The notes under the pieces were generated by a model. It searched no databases. It saw only the letters and a program-made list of their open reading frames with translations, and was not told the origin of the DNA. The position numbers and the translations under genes were made by a program. Of a stretch of DNA of 53,841 nt, positions 39,162 through 46,125 are shown piece after piece. Positions within the stretch are counted from its first letter, which is position 1; the number at the start of each line of letters is the position of its first letter. This DNA comes from a virus, in IMG/VR virus record IMGVR_UViG_3300034279_002133, positions 1 through 53,841 of that record; one strand, given 5' to 3'.

Positions 39162-39232
39162 TTTAGTGGGTGTCGTTGGATCGGGTGAGTATCACTGGGA
39201 ACTAGAAGCGACGGGCAATCTGATTCTGTTCT

Positions 39233-39261
39233 ATTGTAGGGAGTTTACCCCCGAAAGTCAA
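39233..39261 (-). promoter_or_regulatory. Sigma70 promoter (TTGACT-17-TACAAT)
   Basis: Minus strand; its -35 block AAAGTCAATGG (plus) repeats those at 8970 and 14343. It heads the operon beginning at 39161. Confidence 0.8.
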
Positions 39262-39276
39262 TGGGTGCCGTTGGGA

Positions 39277-39465
39277 TTACCAGTCACCCTCCCGCGAACA
39301 ACGAACTAGGATCGAACCAGGGCCCGCGAGTTCTAACGCAGTAGTAATTGCGTGAGTTGAGTTGTGGGCCAGTATGTTGTGGGTTTGCGGTCCAATGGAT
39401 GAGTAGGTTGAGTTTGAAGTTATTTCGGTTATGACTCGATACGGGAGAAGTTTGAAGTTTGACAT
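39277..39465 (-). CDS. Small protein, start of the repeat-rich region
   Basis: 62 residues from the ATG at 39465 (MSNFKLLPYRVITEITSNST), ending ALELAGPGSILVRCSREGDW. No array-type promoter lies directly upstream (the gap is repeat DNA), so it may be read from farther up. No family. Confidence 0.5.
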   Translation of the reverse strand: MSNFKLLPYRVITEITSNSTYSSIGPQTHNILAHNSTHAITTALELAGPGSILVRCSREGDW

Positions 39466-39660
39466 TTGTTGCTCGGGGTTTAATATCGGTGTTGCGCTTC
39501 GGGTGTTGCGCTTCGGGTGAGTTAGCCACCGGGTATCAACACAAAACTTAACATTCCGATGGCAGTTTGACGGCAATGAGTTAGCTACCAGATAGCAACA
39601 CAAAACTTAACATTCCGGTAGTAACCGGGTGCAATGAGTTTGATGACAATTAGTTAAAGT
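39466..39660. repeat. Intergenic dispersed-repeat block
   Basis: Holds GCGCTTCGGGTGTTGCGCTTC, two copies of ACACAAAACTTAACATTCCG and GGCAATGAGTTAGCTACC, members of the families spread over 39.4-48.4 kb. No gene seen. Confidence 0.75.
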
Positions 39661-39670
39661 TCCAAACGAC

Positions 39671-39691
39671 AAAACCCCCGTTTCCGGGGGC
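39671..39691 (-). terminator. Intrinsic terminator
   Basis: Minus-strand CCCCCGG-AAA-CGGGGG followed by TTTT, after the stop at 39712. Confidence 0.8.
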
Positions 39692-39711
39692 GCTGTGGGA
39701 AGGTATGAGCC

Positions 39712-39927
39712 TCATCCAACCCGGCGAAGGTGGGGGGCGCTGTAGCCGTCACACCAATGCCCTTCAGGTGTGCGGCGGTAGCCCGTAATGCTCTTCGGAT
39801 TGACATAGCGGACGGGGCCCTGATGTCCGCCATCATTCTGCATACAACACCAGATGACAGCCTGTGCGGCGTCGTCGGTGACGTACTCCCAGGTACGGCC
39901 GGTAGCGTCGTCGGTAACGGTGGTCAC
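39712..39927 (-). CDS. Small protein with GTG start
   Basis: 71 residues: VTTVTDDATGRTWEYVTDDA, AQAVIWCCMQNDGGHQGPVR, YVNPKSITGYRRTPEGHWCD. GTG at 39927 sits in the context GGAACACACC-GTG, the same place as the ATG of the neighbour at 40575 (GGAACGCACC-ATG). Own promoter and terminator. Function unknown. Confidence 0.7.
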   Translation of the reverse strand: MTTVTDDATGRTWEYVTDDAAQAVIWCCMQNDGGHQGPVRYVNPKSITGYRRTPEGHWCDGYSAPHLRRVG

Positions 39928-39953
39928 GGTGTGTTCCGGTGCGGTACTTGCAT

Positions 39954-39962
39954 ATTGTAGCA
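39954..39962 (-). promoter_or_regulatory. Extended -10 promoter (TGC-TACAAT)
   Basis: Drives the gene at 39927. Confidence 0.65.
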
Positions 39963-40049
39963 CCCTGAGGTGAGGACTGTGGCTCCTGGTACCTAGGCTC
40001 GGGAAATCGTTACGGTTCGTCACATTGCCGTGGATGTCGAAACCATGGG

Positions 40050-40070
40050 AAAAGCCCCGGAAACCGGGGC
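40050..40070 (-). terminator. Intrinsic terminator
   Basis: GCCCCGG-TTT-CCGGGGC-TTTT on the minus strand, ending the micro-ORF unit. Confidence 0.85.
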
Positions 40071-40091
40071 GGTAGTGGCGGACCCGGAAAG

Positions 40092-40142
40092 TTACCAGCG
40101 GGCGGCCCAGACCTTAAGCTCAGCCAGGTTGTAAGTGGCCAT
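40092..40142 (-). CDS. 16-residue micro-ORF in its own transcription unit (MATYNLAELKVWAARW)
   Basis: ATG at 40142 follows an extended -10 promoter and the usual leader; the stop at 40092 is followed by a strong terminator. Predicted RNA about 110 nt. Either the smallest gene of the array or a small RNA whose ORF is incidental; the MA-start matches its neighbours. Confidence 0.55.
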   Translation of the reverse strand: MATYNLAELKVWAARW

Positions 40143-40168
40143 TGCGGTCCGGTGCGGATGACTCTGTA

Positions 40169-40177
40169 ATTATAGCA
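40169..40177 (-). promoter_or_regulatory. Extended -10 promoter (TGC-TATAAT)
   Basis: Starts the unit with the 16-residue ORF; TSS expected near 40162. Confidence 0.7.
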
Positions 40178-40198
40178 TGGTTGCCAGGGGTGCTGACG

Positions 40199-40352
40199 GG
40201 TCTGTGAACATTCGGTAAGTTTGCGCCTCGGGTGTGATGTTACAAAACTTAACACATCAAGGCAGGGAGTTTAACGGCAAGGAGTTTACCACGAGAGTAA
40301 TACACTTGTACTAGCTCACCTAGTGGCATTACCCGGTGGCAATACCCAAACA
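40199..40352. repeat. Intergenic dispersed-repeat block
   Basis: Contains GATGTTACAAAACTTAACAC, GGCAGGGAGTTTAACGGC and GAGTAATACACTTGTACTAG. No gene. Confidence 0.75.
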
Positions 40353-40354
40353 GC

Positions 40355-40377
40355 AAAAAGCCCCGGCGAACCGGGGC
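40355..40377 (-). terminator. Intrinsic terminator
   Basis: GCCCCGG-TTCG-CCGGGGC then T5 (minus strand), after the gene at 40390. Confidence 0.88.
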
Positions 40378-40389
40378 AGGGCCAGATAC

Positions 40390-40575
40390 TCAGCGGCGGT
40401 AGCAAAGTTCCCGGTGGAGTGCATTGGACTTTGCGACGCAGCCCCCAAGGCTCTCGGGGCGGATCCTGGCCTCGATGCCAAGACGACGGATGGCCCGGTG
40501 GATTTCAGGGTCCGTCATCAGGGTGGCCTCTTTCTGCCAAGCGGTGAGATCAGCGATGGTAGCGACGGCGGGCAT
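40390..40575 (-). CDS. Small basic helical protein
   Basis: 61 residues: MPAVATIADLTAWQKEATLM, TDPEIHRAIRRLGIEARIRP, GCVAKSNALHRELCYRR. Consensus promoter and terminator of its own. Function unknown. Confidence 0.7.
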   Translation of the reverse strand: MPAVATIADLTAWQKEATLMTDPEIHRAIRRLGIEARIRPESLGGCVAKSNALHRELCYRR

Positions 40576-40601
40576 GGTGCGTTCCGGTGCGGTACTTACA
40601 T

Positions 40602-40630
40602 ATTATATGCCAGGGATGGATGGGTGTCAA
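40602..40630 (-). promoter_or_regulatory. Consensus sigma70 promoter (TTGACA-17-TATAAT)
   Basis: A perfect match at both hexamers with ideal spacing; drives the gene at 40575. Confidence 0.85.
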
Positions 40631-40639
40631 GGCGCTGGG

Positions 40640-40800
40640 CGGTTTTGTTTGCGCCCTGTAACAATGCCGGTCGGTGAGTTTACGCTTCGGGTGTCGCGCT
40701 TCGGGTGAGTTGACTATCGGGTGCGATGTTACAAAACTTAACATTCCGATGCCAATGAGTTCGACCGCAATGAGTTAAGGGTCCAAGTAGCAAGAACCCG
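40640..40800. repeat. Intergenic dispersed-repeat block
   Basis: GGTTTTGTTTGCGCCCTGTA, ACAATGCCGGTCGGTGAGTT, CGCTTCGGGTG twice, GATGTTACAAAACTTAACAT. No gene. Confidence 0.75.
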
Positions 40801-40806
40801 GATAGC

Positions 40807-40830
40807 AAAAAGCCCCGGCAAGGCCAGGGC
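40807..40830 (-). terminator. Intrinsic terminator
   Basis: GCCCTGG/CCGGGGC stem (one wobble) then T5 on the minus strand. Confidence 0.75.
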
Positions 40831-40854
40831 AAGGCAGGCAATGGGCCGGAGCCC

Positions 40855-41106
40855 TTAGGTAAGTGCCTCGATAGACTCGATAGACTGGCTCAGCATTCCC
40901 CTCAGCAGACGCAGGGTCTCAAGGGTTTCAGGGGCAGGACGGAAGATAGCCTCGCCATCGGGCCGGTACACTTCCCTCAGGGACCCAATCAGGTTGGCCA
41001 GGGCGATTCCCTCGGTGACGGCCTTGTTCATAATCCGGTCTACCTCAGCGGCGACGGGTGTGGCGGCAGTGGTTGCCGTGAATGTGATGCCGGTTGCGGT
41101 TGCCAT
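40855..41106 (-). CDS. Small helical protein
   Basis: 83 residues from MATATGITFTATTAATPVAA; then DRIMNKAVTEGIALANLIGS and PETLETLRLLRGMLSQSIES. Alanine/threonine-rich leader typical of the array, then helices. Function unknown. Confidence 0.7.
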   Translation of the reverse strand: MATATGITFTATTAATPVAAEVDRIMNKAVTEGIALANLIGSLREVYRPDGEAIFRPAPETLETLRLLRGMLSQSIESIEALT

Positions 41107-41134
41107 TGGTGCGGTGTCGGTTGGTGACTCTGTA

Positions 41135-41143
41135 ATTGTAGCA
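41135..41143 (-). promoter_or_regulatory. Extended -10 promoter (TGC-TACAAT)
   Basis: Drives the gene at 41106. Confidence 0.65.
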
Positions 41144-41159
41144 CAGGGCCAAGGGTGCT

Positions 41160-41460
41160 GTGGGTTTGCCGTTGGTTTGCCGTTGGTTTTGTTTACGTTC
41201 GGTAACAATGCCGTTGAGGGTTGGCCGCTAGGAGTAATACACTTGTACTAGCTTGCCCGGTGTTGCTCTCCGGTGTTGCTCTCCGGTGAGTTAACTATCA
41301 TGTGACAACACAAAACTTTACATATCAGGGCAGGGAGTTTGGCGGCAATGAGTTTACTGTCAGGTGGCGACACAAAACTTAACACACCATGGCAGGGAGT
41401 AATACACTTGTACTAGCTCACCCGGTGAGTTTACGCTTCGTGACGATAGGCATGGCAAGG
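41160..41460. repeat. Intergenic dispersed-repeat block
   Basis: Contains TTTGTTTACGTTCGGTAAC, two GAGTAATACACTTGTACTAG, two ACAAAACTT[A/T]ACA, two CTCTCCGGTGTTGCT-type units. No gene between 41107 and 41492. Confidence 0.75.
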
Positions 41461-41492
41461 GGGCCCGGCAGGCAAGACCCCCCTAGGCACCC

Positions 41493-41627
41493 TCAGGCCT
41501 CGCCAACGACTTTCCAGCCCTTGGGTTTCAGGCTAAGGGGACCAGTGTAGACGACTTGCTCAAGGAAACCATCGCGGTTGGTGCGCTCAAGCAGCCACTG
41601 GCTGGAGGTGGTGGTTTTGGTGGCCAT
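41493..41627 (-). CDS. 44-residue protein
   Basis: MATKTTTSSQWLLERTNRDG, FLEQVVYTGPLSLKPKGWKV, VGEA. Own extended -10 promoter. The context (promoter, leader, MATxT start) is that of the other array genes. Function unknown. Confidence 0.65.
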   Translation of the reverse strand: MATKTTTSSQWLLERTNRDGFLEQVVYTGPLSLKPKGWKVVGEA

Positions 41628-41665
41628 TGCGGTTCGGTGGGTGACTCCCGGTTAGTGACTCTGAG

Positions 41666-41674
41666 ATTATAGCA
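41666..41674 (-). promoter_or_regulatory. Extended -10 promoter (TGC-TATAAT)
   Basis: Drives the gene at 41627. Confidence 0.65.
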
Positions 41675-41701
41675 CGGATAGGCAGGGGGGCGCAAGCCCC
41701 C

Positions 41702-41914
41702 TCAGGCAGGCATCGTGAAGTATGTATCCTCTTCGTCCCATCCTTGCTCGATAAGTTCTGCGATGCCCAGCTCCCCATCTTCCTTGGAAGGGTGCAGCCA
41801 ATTCAGCTCCCAGCTCCCATCGTAGCCAACCCGGAAAGTGGCACAGACGGTACCGGGTAGGAGGTGGTAGGGGTGGCCCTCAGGGCAGTAGCAGATGGAA
41901 GGGATGGTTGCCAT
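41702..41914 (-). CDS. Small acidic protein
   Basis: 70 residues: MATIPSICYCPEGHPYHLLP, GTVCATFRVGYDGSWELNWL, GIAELIEQGWDEEDTYFTMP. A beta-rich start with Cys/His pairs, acidic end. Function unknown. Confidence 0.7.
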   Translation of the reverse strand: MATIPSICYCPEGHPYHLLPGTVCATFRVGYDGSWELNWLHPSKEDGELGIAELIEQGWDEEDTYFTMPA

Positions 41915-41946
41915 GGTGCGTTGCGGTGTCGGTTGGTGACTCTGTG

Positions 41947-41955
41947 ATTATAGCA
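41947..41955 (-). promoter_or_regulatory. Extended -10 promoter (TGC-TATAAT)
   Basis: Drives the gene at 41914. Confidence 0.65.
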
Positions 41956-41998
41956 GGGATGGGCCAGGGAACACAAGCCCCCCCAATCCCCGTCACCC

Positions 41999-42451
41999 TC
42001 AGCCAGCAACCACAGCACCCTTGGCAACCTTACGGGGGGCACGCTTGCGGGCGGGGGCCGGTGCATCGGCGGTCACAGTGGCCTTGGTTGCCTTGGTTGC
42101 CTTGGTTGCCTTAGTCCGTTTCCGTGGTGCCGGGGCCGGTGCAGCAGCCAGCAGGGCGATAGGGCCACTTGCGGCCATCAGGACGGGAACCTCAGCGGGC
42201 ACGACAATTTCCTGGAACTCAATAGCGATGCCATCGATGGCTTCAACCGTGGCCCTAGCCAGGGCAGCTAATTGGTCGTTGCGGGCATCGATTGCCTCGC
42301 GGGTTTGACAACCCAGATCATAGGCAGTGTCTGCCGTGATGGTGGCCACGGTGATGATGTAGGCGATCACAATGCCAGCAATGCGGGCAGCCTTCTCAAG
42401 GGTGGGGGCCCAATCGGCCTTCAGGATGGTTGCGATGGTGGTGGTGGCCAT
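41999..42451 (-). CDS. Membrane protein with histone H1-like basic tail
   Basis: 150 residues from the ATG at 42451. A hydrophobic helix near residues 20-40 (AARIAGIVIAYIITVATITA), an acidic middle, then a tail from about 110 rich in Lys, Ala and Pro: APRKRTKATKATKATKAT, followed by PAPARKRAPRKVAKGAV. Such tails occur in histone H1-like bacterial and phage proteins that bind DNA. The DNA of the KAT repeats is a 9-bp tandem. It could tether DNA to membrane or cover the host nucleoid. Confidence 0.72.
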   Translation of the reverse strand: MATTTIATILKADWAPTLEKAARIAGIVIAYIITVATITADTAYDLGCQTREAIDARNDQLAALARATVEAIDGIAIEFQEIVVPAEVPVLMAASGPIALLAAAPAPAPRKRTKATKATKATKATVTADAPAPARKRAPRKVAKGAVVAG

Positions 42452-42484
42452 GGTGCGTTGCGGTGTCGGTTGGTTGACTCTGTA

Positions 42485-42493
42485 ATTGTACCA
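42485..42493 (-). promoter_or_regulatory. Extended -10 promoter (TGG-TACAAT)
   Basis: Drives the gene at 42451; a GGGGGC-GCAA-GCCCCC hairpin covers its -35 region. Confidence 0.65.
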
Positions 42494-42504
42494 TACGGCA
42501 GGCA

Positions 42505-42520
42505 GGGGGCGCAAGCCCCC
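42505..42520. repeat. GGGGGC-GCAA-GCCCCC hairpin between gene and promoter
   Basis: Perfect 6-bp stem with a GNRA tetraloop on the plus strand. Like elements occur at about 41684, 44657, 49596, 51038, 51662 and 52217. Confidence 0.8.
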
Positions 42521-42531
42521 CGTACCCGCAA

Positions 42532-42723
42532 TCACTCTGCGTCGTAACCGTCGAACCATGGGCCCCTTTGCCGTGTGCGGCGACGGGCGGTAGCACTGAT
42601 GGCGGTCTTGTAGGAAGTCTCAGGGCTTTTGCAGTGGGCTTGGGCCTCAGTCAGGGTTAGACCACGGGCAATGGTGCGATCGGGGCCGTTCATGAAGGAG
42701 CGAACGATCTTGTAGGTGGTCAT
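42532..42723 (-). CDS. Phage protein (GLTLTEAQAHCxxPETSY...GPWFDGY family)
   Basis: 63 residues: MTTYKIVRSFMNGPDRTIAR, GLTLTEAQAHCKSPETSYKT, RQRGPWFDGYDAE. I recall this small protein from many phages of actinobacteria and others; function unknown. It has a near-consensus promoter. Confidence 0.85.
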   Translation of the reverse strand: MTTYKIVRSFMNGPDRTIARGLTLTEAQAHCKSPETSYKTAISATARRRTRQRGPWFDGYDAE

Positions 42724-42749
42724 GATGCGTTCCGGTTCGGGACCCCCAT

Positions 42750-42778
42750 ATTGTATGCCATGGGTGGCCAGGTGTCAA
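42750..42778 (-). promoter_or_regulatory. Sigma70 promoter (TTGACA-17-TACAAT)
   Basis: Drives the gene at 42723. Confidence 0.8.
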
Positions 42779-42784
42779 GGTGCC

Positions 42785-43100
42785 GGGTTGTTTGTTTGCA
42801 TTTCGTAATAATGCTAGTGGGAGTAATACAAACGTACTAGCTTACCCGGTGAGTTTGCGCTTCGGGTGTCGCGGTCCGGTGAGTTTGCGCTTCGGGTGTC
42901 GCGGTCCGGTGAGTTTGCCGGTCGGTGAGTTTGCCGGTCGGTGAGTTAACTATCGGGTGCGATGTTACAAAACTTTACATACCGGGGCAGGGAGTTTAAC
43001 CGTAATGAGTTAGCCACCCGGTGACAACACAAAACTTAACATTCCGGTGGTAGCTTCACGGCAATGAGTTAGCCACTCGGTGTCAGCACACCATGGCAGG
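42785..43100. repeat. Intergenic dispersed-repeat block
   Basis: Holds GAGTAATACAAACGTACTAG, GAGTTTGCGCTTCGGGTGTC twice, GAGTTTGCCGGTCGGT twice, GATGTTACAAAACTTTACAT and ACAAAACTTAACATTCCG. No gene in 42724-43165. Confidence 0.78.
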
Positions 43101-43118
43101 GGGCATGTGAAACCAGCA

Positions 43119-43144
43119 TAAAGAAAGGCCGCCGATTGGCAGCC
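43119..43144 (-). terminator. Intrinsic terminator
   Basis: GGCTGCC-AATC-GGCGGCC then TTTCTTT (minus strand), after the stop at 43166. Confidence 0.75.
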
Positions 43145-43165
43145 CTTTACTATGCGGACTTTCGT

Positions 43166-43555
43166 TCACAAAGGGTTGAGATTATCATCCACATCATCCA
43201 TTCTTTCAAAGGAAGGGCAATGGAGCAGATTGCCGCTTTCCGCATACCCATCGATCACATATTGTGCGTACTGCTTAATCTTCTGCACAGCCACTTTGCT
43301 GTCTACTGTCTCCACGAACTCGCCCATGTTATAGTATGAAATCCGATCACCATTGTGGAAGTGATAAACCCTCTTTAGAATGAGGCGCATCCCGCTAACA
43401 AAAAACTCCATATCGACTTGACATTCGTCCCCTACCCCAAAGAATACGGGAAATGTATACAAATCGTTAGGGGAGGGATTAGCCCAGGGGCTGGAATTTT
43501 CCCACTGAAGGGTAACTGAAGTCGTCCCACGAGAAATGATCGAGGAGGTGGGCAT
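43166..43555 (-). CDS. Hypothetical protein
   Basis: 129 residues: MPTSSIISRGTTSVTLQWEN, FPVFFGVGDECQVDMEFFVS, GMRLILKRVYHFHNGDRISY, then a helical acidic end. Beta-rich core. One of the larger array genes; no family known. Own promoter and terminator. Confidence 0.7.
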   Translation of the reverse strand: MPTSSIISRGTTSVTLQWENSSPWANPSPNDLYTFPVFFGVGDECQVDMEFFVSGMRLILKRVYHFHNGDRISYYNMGEFVETVDSKVAVQKIKQYAQYVIDGYAESGNLLHCPSFERMDDVDDNLNPL

Positions 43556-43578
43556 GGTGCGTTCCGGTTGACTCTGTA

Positions 43579-43587
43579 ATTATAGCA
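43579..43587 (-). promoter_or_regulatory. Extended -10 promoter (TGC-TATAAT)
   Basis: Drives the gene at 43555. Confidence 0.7.
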
Positions 43588-43609
43588 TGGGGCGGGAGCC
43601 TGCTGTGGG

Positions 43610-43806
43610 TTTCCGGGGGTTTTGTTTGCATTCCGTAATAATGCCGGGTCGGTGAGTTTGCGGTTCGGTGAGTTGACCATCGGGTGAGATGTTACAAAAC
43701 TTAACACACCGGGGCAGGGGGTTTGACCGTAATGAGTTAGCCACTCGGTGTCAACACAAAACTTAACACATCATGGCAGGGGGTTTGACCGTAATGAGTT
43801 AAACCC
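43610..43806. repeat. Intergenic dispersed-repeat block
   Basis: GGTTTTGTTTGCATTCCGTA, GATGTTACAAAACTTAACAC, ACACAAAACTTAACACATC, GTTTGACCGTAATGAGTTA twice. No gene. Confidence 0.75.
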
Positions 43807-43860
43807 CCAAACAGCAAGCCCCAGCAAAGCCAGGGCAGTAGCAACAACCTGATGCAACCC

Positions 43861-44064
43861 TCAACCTCGCGCAGCCCGAGAAAAGTCCAACTCAGGGTAA
43901 ACCACCAACTCCCTAGGCAGGCTGCGGGCACGACGGGCCCATGCGTACTCATCGGAATACATCGCCTCGATGCGGGCATTATCACAGGCAACGGCAGCGG
44001 TGATACGTTCACGGGCGGCAGCACGACGGTCGGAGGCGATCTGGGTGCGGTAGGTGGTGGCCAT
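43861..44064 (-). CDS. Small helical basic protein
   Basis: 67 residues: MATTYRTQIASDRRAAARER, ITAAVACDNARIEAMYSDEY, AWARRARSLPRELVVYPELD. Function unknown. Confidence 0.68.
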   Translation of the reverse strand: MATTYRTQIASDRRAAARERITAAVACDNARIEAMYSDEYAWARRARSLPRELVVYPELDFSRAARG

Positions 44065-44090
44065 CGGGGCGTTTCGCTTGGGACCCCCTA

Positions 44091-44099
44091 ATTATAGCA
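44091..44099 (-). promoter_or_regulatory. Extended -10 promoter (TGC-TATAAT)
   Basis: Drives the gene at 44064. Confidence 0.68.
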
Positions 44100-44117
44100 T
44101 GGTGGGGCCTGCTGTGG

Positions 44118-44248
44118 GTTACTAATGGTTTTGTTTGCGTTTTGTGACAGTGCCGTGGGCAATGAGTTTGCTATCGGGTGAGTTGTAACAAAACTTTACA
44201 CACCAGGGCAATGAGTTTGACGGCAATGAGTTAAACCCCGGACAGCAA
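44118..44248. repeat. Intergenic dispersed-repeat block
   Basis: GGTTTTGTTTGCGTTTTGTG, GTAACAAAACTTTACACACC, GTTTGACGGCAATGAGTTAA. Confidence 0.72.
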
Positions 44249-44253
44249 ACAGC

Positions 44254-44276
44254 AAAAAACCCCAGCGAACCGGGGC
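44254..44276 (-). terminator. Intrinsic terminator
   Basis: CCCCGG-TTCG-CTGGGG then T6 (minus strand), after the stop at 44297. Confidence 0.82.
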
Positions 44277-44296
44277 GAGATGGAAAGGTCGCGGTA

Positions 44297-44605
44297 TCAT
44301 GCGCAGCGGTAGAGCCAGCCAGTCGTCGGCTGAACCGGGCTAGGATCGGCCAAAATTGAAGCCAGCCATGCCCGAACACCTTTAGCGGGGGCTTTCCAGC
44401 TATCGGCTTTCAAGATGGCCCCGTCTGTCAGGCGTATAAAGCAGTAGACCGAACGCTGCGACTCGCAGGGAACACCACTGTGGATAGGCGCCATTGATAC
44501 CTTGGCATTGCTGCGGCCCATTTGGTAGGCGTAGGCGTAGGCGCCAGCGCTCTTACTGGTCAAAATGGCGATAAAGGCATCGATCTGGGATGTGGTGGTG
44601 GCCAT
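44297..44605 (-). CDS. Hypothetical protein
   Basis: 102 residues from MATTTSQIDAFIAILTSKSA; GAYAYAYQMGRSNAKVSMAP, CESQRSVYCFIRLTDGAILK, GVRAWLASILADP. The core resembles small phage proteins of the DGxIxKAxxWKxP type. Own promoter and terminator. Function unknown. Confidence 0.7.
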   Translation of the reverse strand: MATTTSQIDAFIAILTSKSAGAYAYAYQMGRSNAKVSMAPIHSGVPCESQRSVYCFIRLTDGAILKADSWKAPAKGVRAWLASILADPSPVQPTTGWLYRCA

Positions 44606-44632
44606 CGGGGCGTCTCGGGTGGGGACTCTGTA

Positions 44633-44641
44633 ATTGTACCA
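44633..44641 (-). promoter_or_regulatory. Extended -10 promoter (TGG-TACAAT)
   Basis: Drives the gene at 44605. Confidence 0.65.
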
Positions 44642-44682
44642 TGGATGGGCTAGGGAACGCAAGCCCCCTAACCCCGTGGCGG

Positions 44683-44844
44683 TCAGGCGACTCTAACGTG
44701 GAGGCCCCGAGCGATCTCTTTAAGTTCGGATTCAGTGCGGAAGATCAGCATGAGCCAGAATTCTCCGGTGACTTCAAGATTGTTGGCCCTGATGACGTTC
44801 ATGATGTCGTGGCGGAGGGCTTGCTTGCGTTGGGTGGCGGTCAT
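44683..44844 (-). CDS. Small helical protein
   Basis: 53 residues: MTATQRKQALRHDIMNVIRA, NNLEVTGEFWLMLIFRTESE, LKEIARGLHVRVA. Phage-like, function unknown. Its promoter overlaps the end of the upstream gene. Confidence 0.68.
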   Translation of the reverse strand: MTATQRKQALRHDIMNVIRANNLEVTGEFWLMLIFRTESELKEIARGLHVRVA

Positions 44845-44872
44845 GGGTGGCTCCCGGTTGGTTGACTCTGTA

Positions 44873-44881
44873 ATTATAGCA
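44873..44881 (-). promoter_or_regulatory. Extended -10 promoter (TGC-TATAAT)
   Basis: Drives the gene at 44844; lies just past the stop at 44895. Confidence 0.68.
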
Positions 44882-44894
44882 CGGGGCCGTAGAG

Positions 44895-45128
44895 TCAGCA
44901 ATAAGCGTTTAGAGATCCGTATGGATTGGACGAAAGATCGAAAAAACCCTCCCAGCTTTCTGCTTCAGCGCGTGCCATTGGCATCAATGGAGAGGGTGAC
45001 TGAGAAGTGCCCCACTGGTGGCGATCATTTGCTCTAGCGAGGTGATGGTGGTGCTTAATCCTGGAGCGTGTTTCACTCCAGTAGCAAGCGGTTCCATGAA
45101 AGTAGCCGTAGCCGGTTGCATTGGTCAT
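44895..45128 (-). CDS. Small His-rich protein
   Basis: 77 residues: MTNATGYGYFHGTACYWSET, RSRIKHHHHLARANDRHQWG, AEAESWEGFFDLSSNPYGSL. Function unknown. Confidence 0.65.
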   Translation of the reverse strand: MTNATGYGYFHGTACYWSETRSRIKHHHHLARANDRHQWGTSQSPSPLMPMARAEAESWEGFFDLSSNPYGSLNAYC

Positions 45129-45162
45129 GGCGGGGCGGGTGGTGGTGGTTGGTGACAGGTGA

Positions 45163-45171
45163 ATTGTAGCA
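45163..45171 (-). promoter_or_regulatory. Extended -10 promoter (TGC-TACAAT)
   Basis: Drives the gene at 45128; CTGACT lies 18 bases upstream. Confidence 0.65.
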
Positions 45172-45269
45172 TGGGTGCCGGGGCAAAGTCAGCCCCCCTG
45201 GATTCTGCGGTAAGCACGGGGGCCCGAACGGCATCCGCCGAACAGCAACCCCCCCCCCGTTCATACCCC

Positions 45270-45557
45270 TTAAAGCCCCGCAACCCTAGCAAGCTCCTGC
45301 ATGGTGCAGGGGGAAGAACCCATCAGGGGCAAGATAGCAACCTCAAAATCCGAATGCAGATTCTGCCAGCGGATAGCAGCAGCGGCGGCATCTTCGATGG
45401 ACCAGCCTTCTACGGGGCCACCCTGCAGGAACCAGCGGCGCTGATGGGCGGTGGGGGTCTCAGGCTTGACGCGAGCCCACAGGCGGTAGGTTGTTGCTGG
45501 GGCGGGGGGTTGCATCGGGGCGGGGGGTTGCATCGGGGCGGCGGTTGCAGTAGCCAT
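45270..45557 (-). CDS. Small protein with PMQPPAP repeat
   Basis: 95 residues. APMQPPAPMQPPAPATTYRL at the start comes from an 18-base tandem repeat; the rest (WSIEDAAAAAIRWQNLHSDF, CTMQELARVAGL) looks like a small folded domain. Function unknown. Confidence 0.68.
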   Translation of the reverse strand: MATATAAPMQPPAPMQPPAPATTYRLWARVKPETPTAHQRRWFLQGGPVEGWSIEDAAAAAIRWQNLHSDFEVAILPLMGSSPCTMQELARVAGL

Positions 45558-45586
45558 CGTTGCGGTGTCGGTTGGTTGACTTCGGT

Positions 45587-45595
45587 ATTATAGCA
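45587..45595 (-). promoter_or_regulatory. Extended -10 promoter (TGC-TATAAT)
   Basis: Drives the gene at 45557. Confidence 0.68.
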
Positions 45596-45634
45596 CAGGG
45601 GGCCAGAGAACACAATCCCTAACCCCCCCGGTCA

Positions 45635-45844
45635 TCAGGCGGCAGCCAGGGCCAGCCAGTCGGCGGGTAGACACGTCGGATAGGGGCAGCGGCTGGTCCA
45701 GCGGACTTCTGCCCGCAGCTCGCCGCAGTCTTCCCACATGTCAACTACTTGCCCCCGCAGGCGGTTCCAGTGGAGGACGCGACCGGCGGTGTCTTCGCCG
45801 TTGTTGGCGGGGCGGACGGTGGCTCCAATGGTGATGGTGGTCAT
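45635..45844 (-). CDS. Small SH3-like protein
   Basis: 69 residues: ITIGATVRPANNGEDTAGRV, LHWNRLRGQVVDMWEDCGEL, RAEVRWTSRCPYPTCLPADW. The alternation suggests a small beta barrel (KOW/SH3-like, GxVxW motif). Function unknown. Confidence 0.65.
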   Translation of the reverse strand: MTTITIGATVRPANNGEDTAGRVLHWNRLRGQVVDMWEDCGELRAEVRWTSRCPYPTCLPADWLALAAA

Positions 45845-45878
45845 CGCTGGTTGGGGGGGGGGGGTGCGTTACCCTGAA

Positions 45879-45887
45879 ATTATAGCA
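45879..45887 (-). promoter_or_regulatory. Extended -10 promoter (TGC-TATAAT)
   Basis: Drives the gene at 45844. Confidence 0.68.
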
Positions 45888-45904
45888 CAGGGCCGAGGGT
45901 GCTG

Positions 45905-46118
45905 GGGTTGCCGGGTGTGCCGTTGGTTTTGTTTACGTTTGGTAACAATGCCGTTGGGAGTAATGCACTTGTACTAGCTTGCCTGTGGTTTGTTTGCGCT
46001 CCGGGTGCGATGTTACAAAACTTAACATTCCGATGGCAGGAAGTTTGACGGCAAGGAGTAATACACTTGTACTAGCTTGCCCGGTAAGTCTACGCTTCGT
46101 GACGGCAGGCAAGGGGCC
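45905..46118. repeat. Intergenic dispersed-repeat block
   Basis: TTTGTTTACGTTTGGTAAC, GAGTAATGCACTTGTACTAG, GAGTAATACACTTGTACTAG, GATGTTACAAAACTTAACAT. No gene in 45845-46186. Confidence 0.75.
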
Positions 46119-46125
46119 AACATAG

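Noticed and set aside
39280-39360. tRNA-like stretch with GGTTCGATC on the minus strand
   Set aside because: The T-arm stem has a mismatch and no acceptor stem pairs at the right distance; it lies in a small coding frame.
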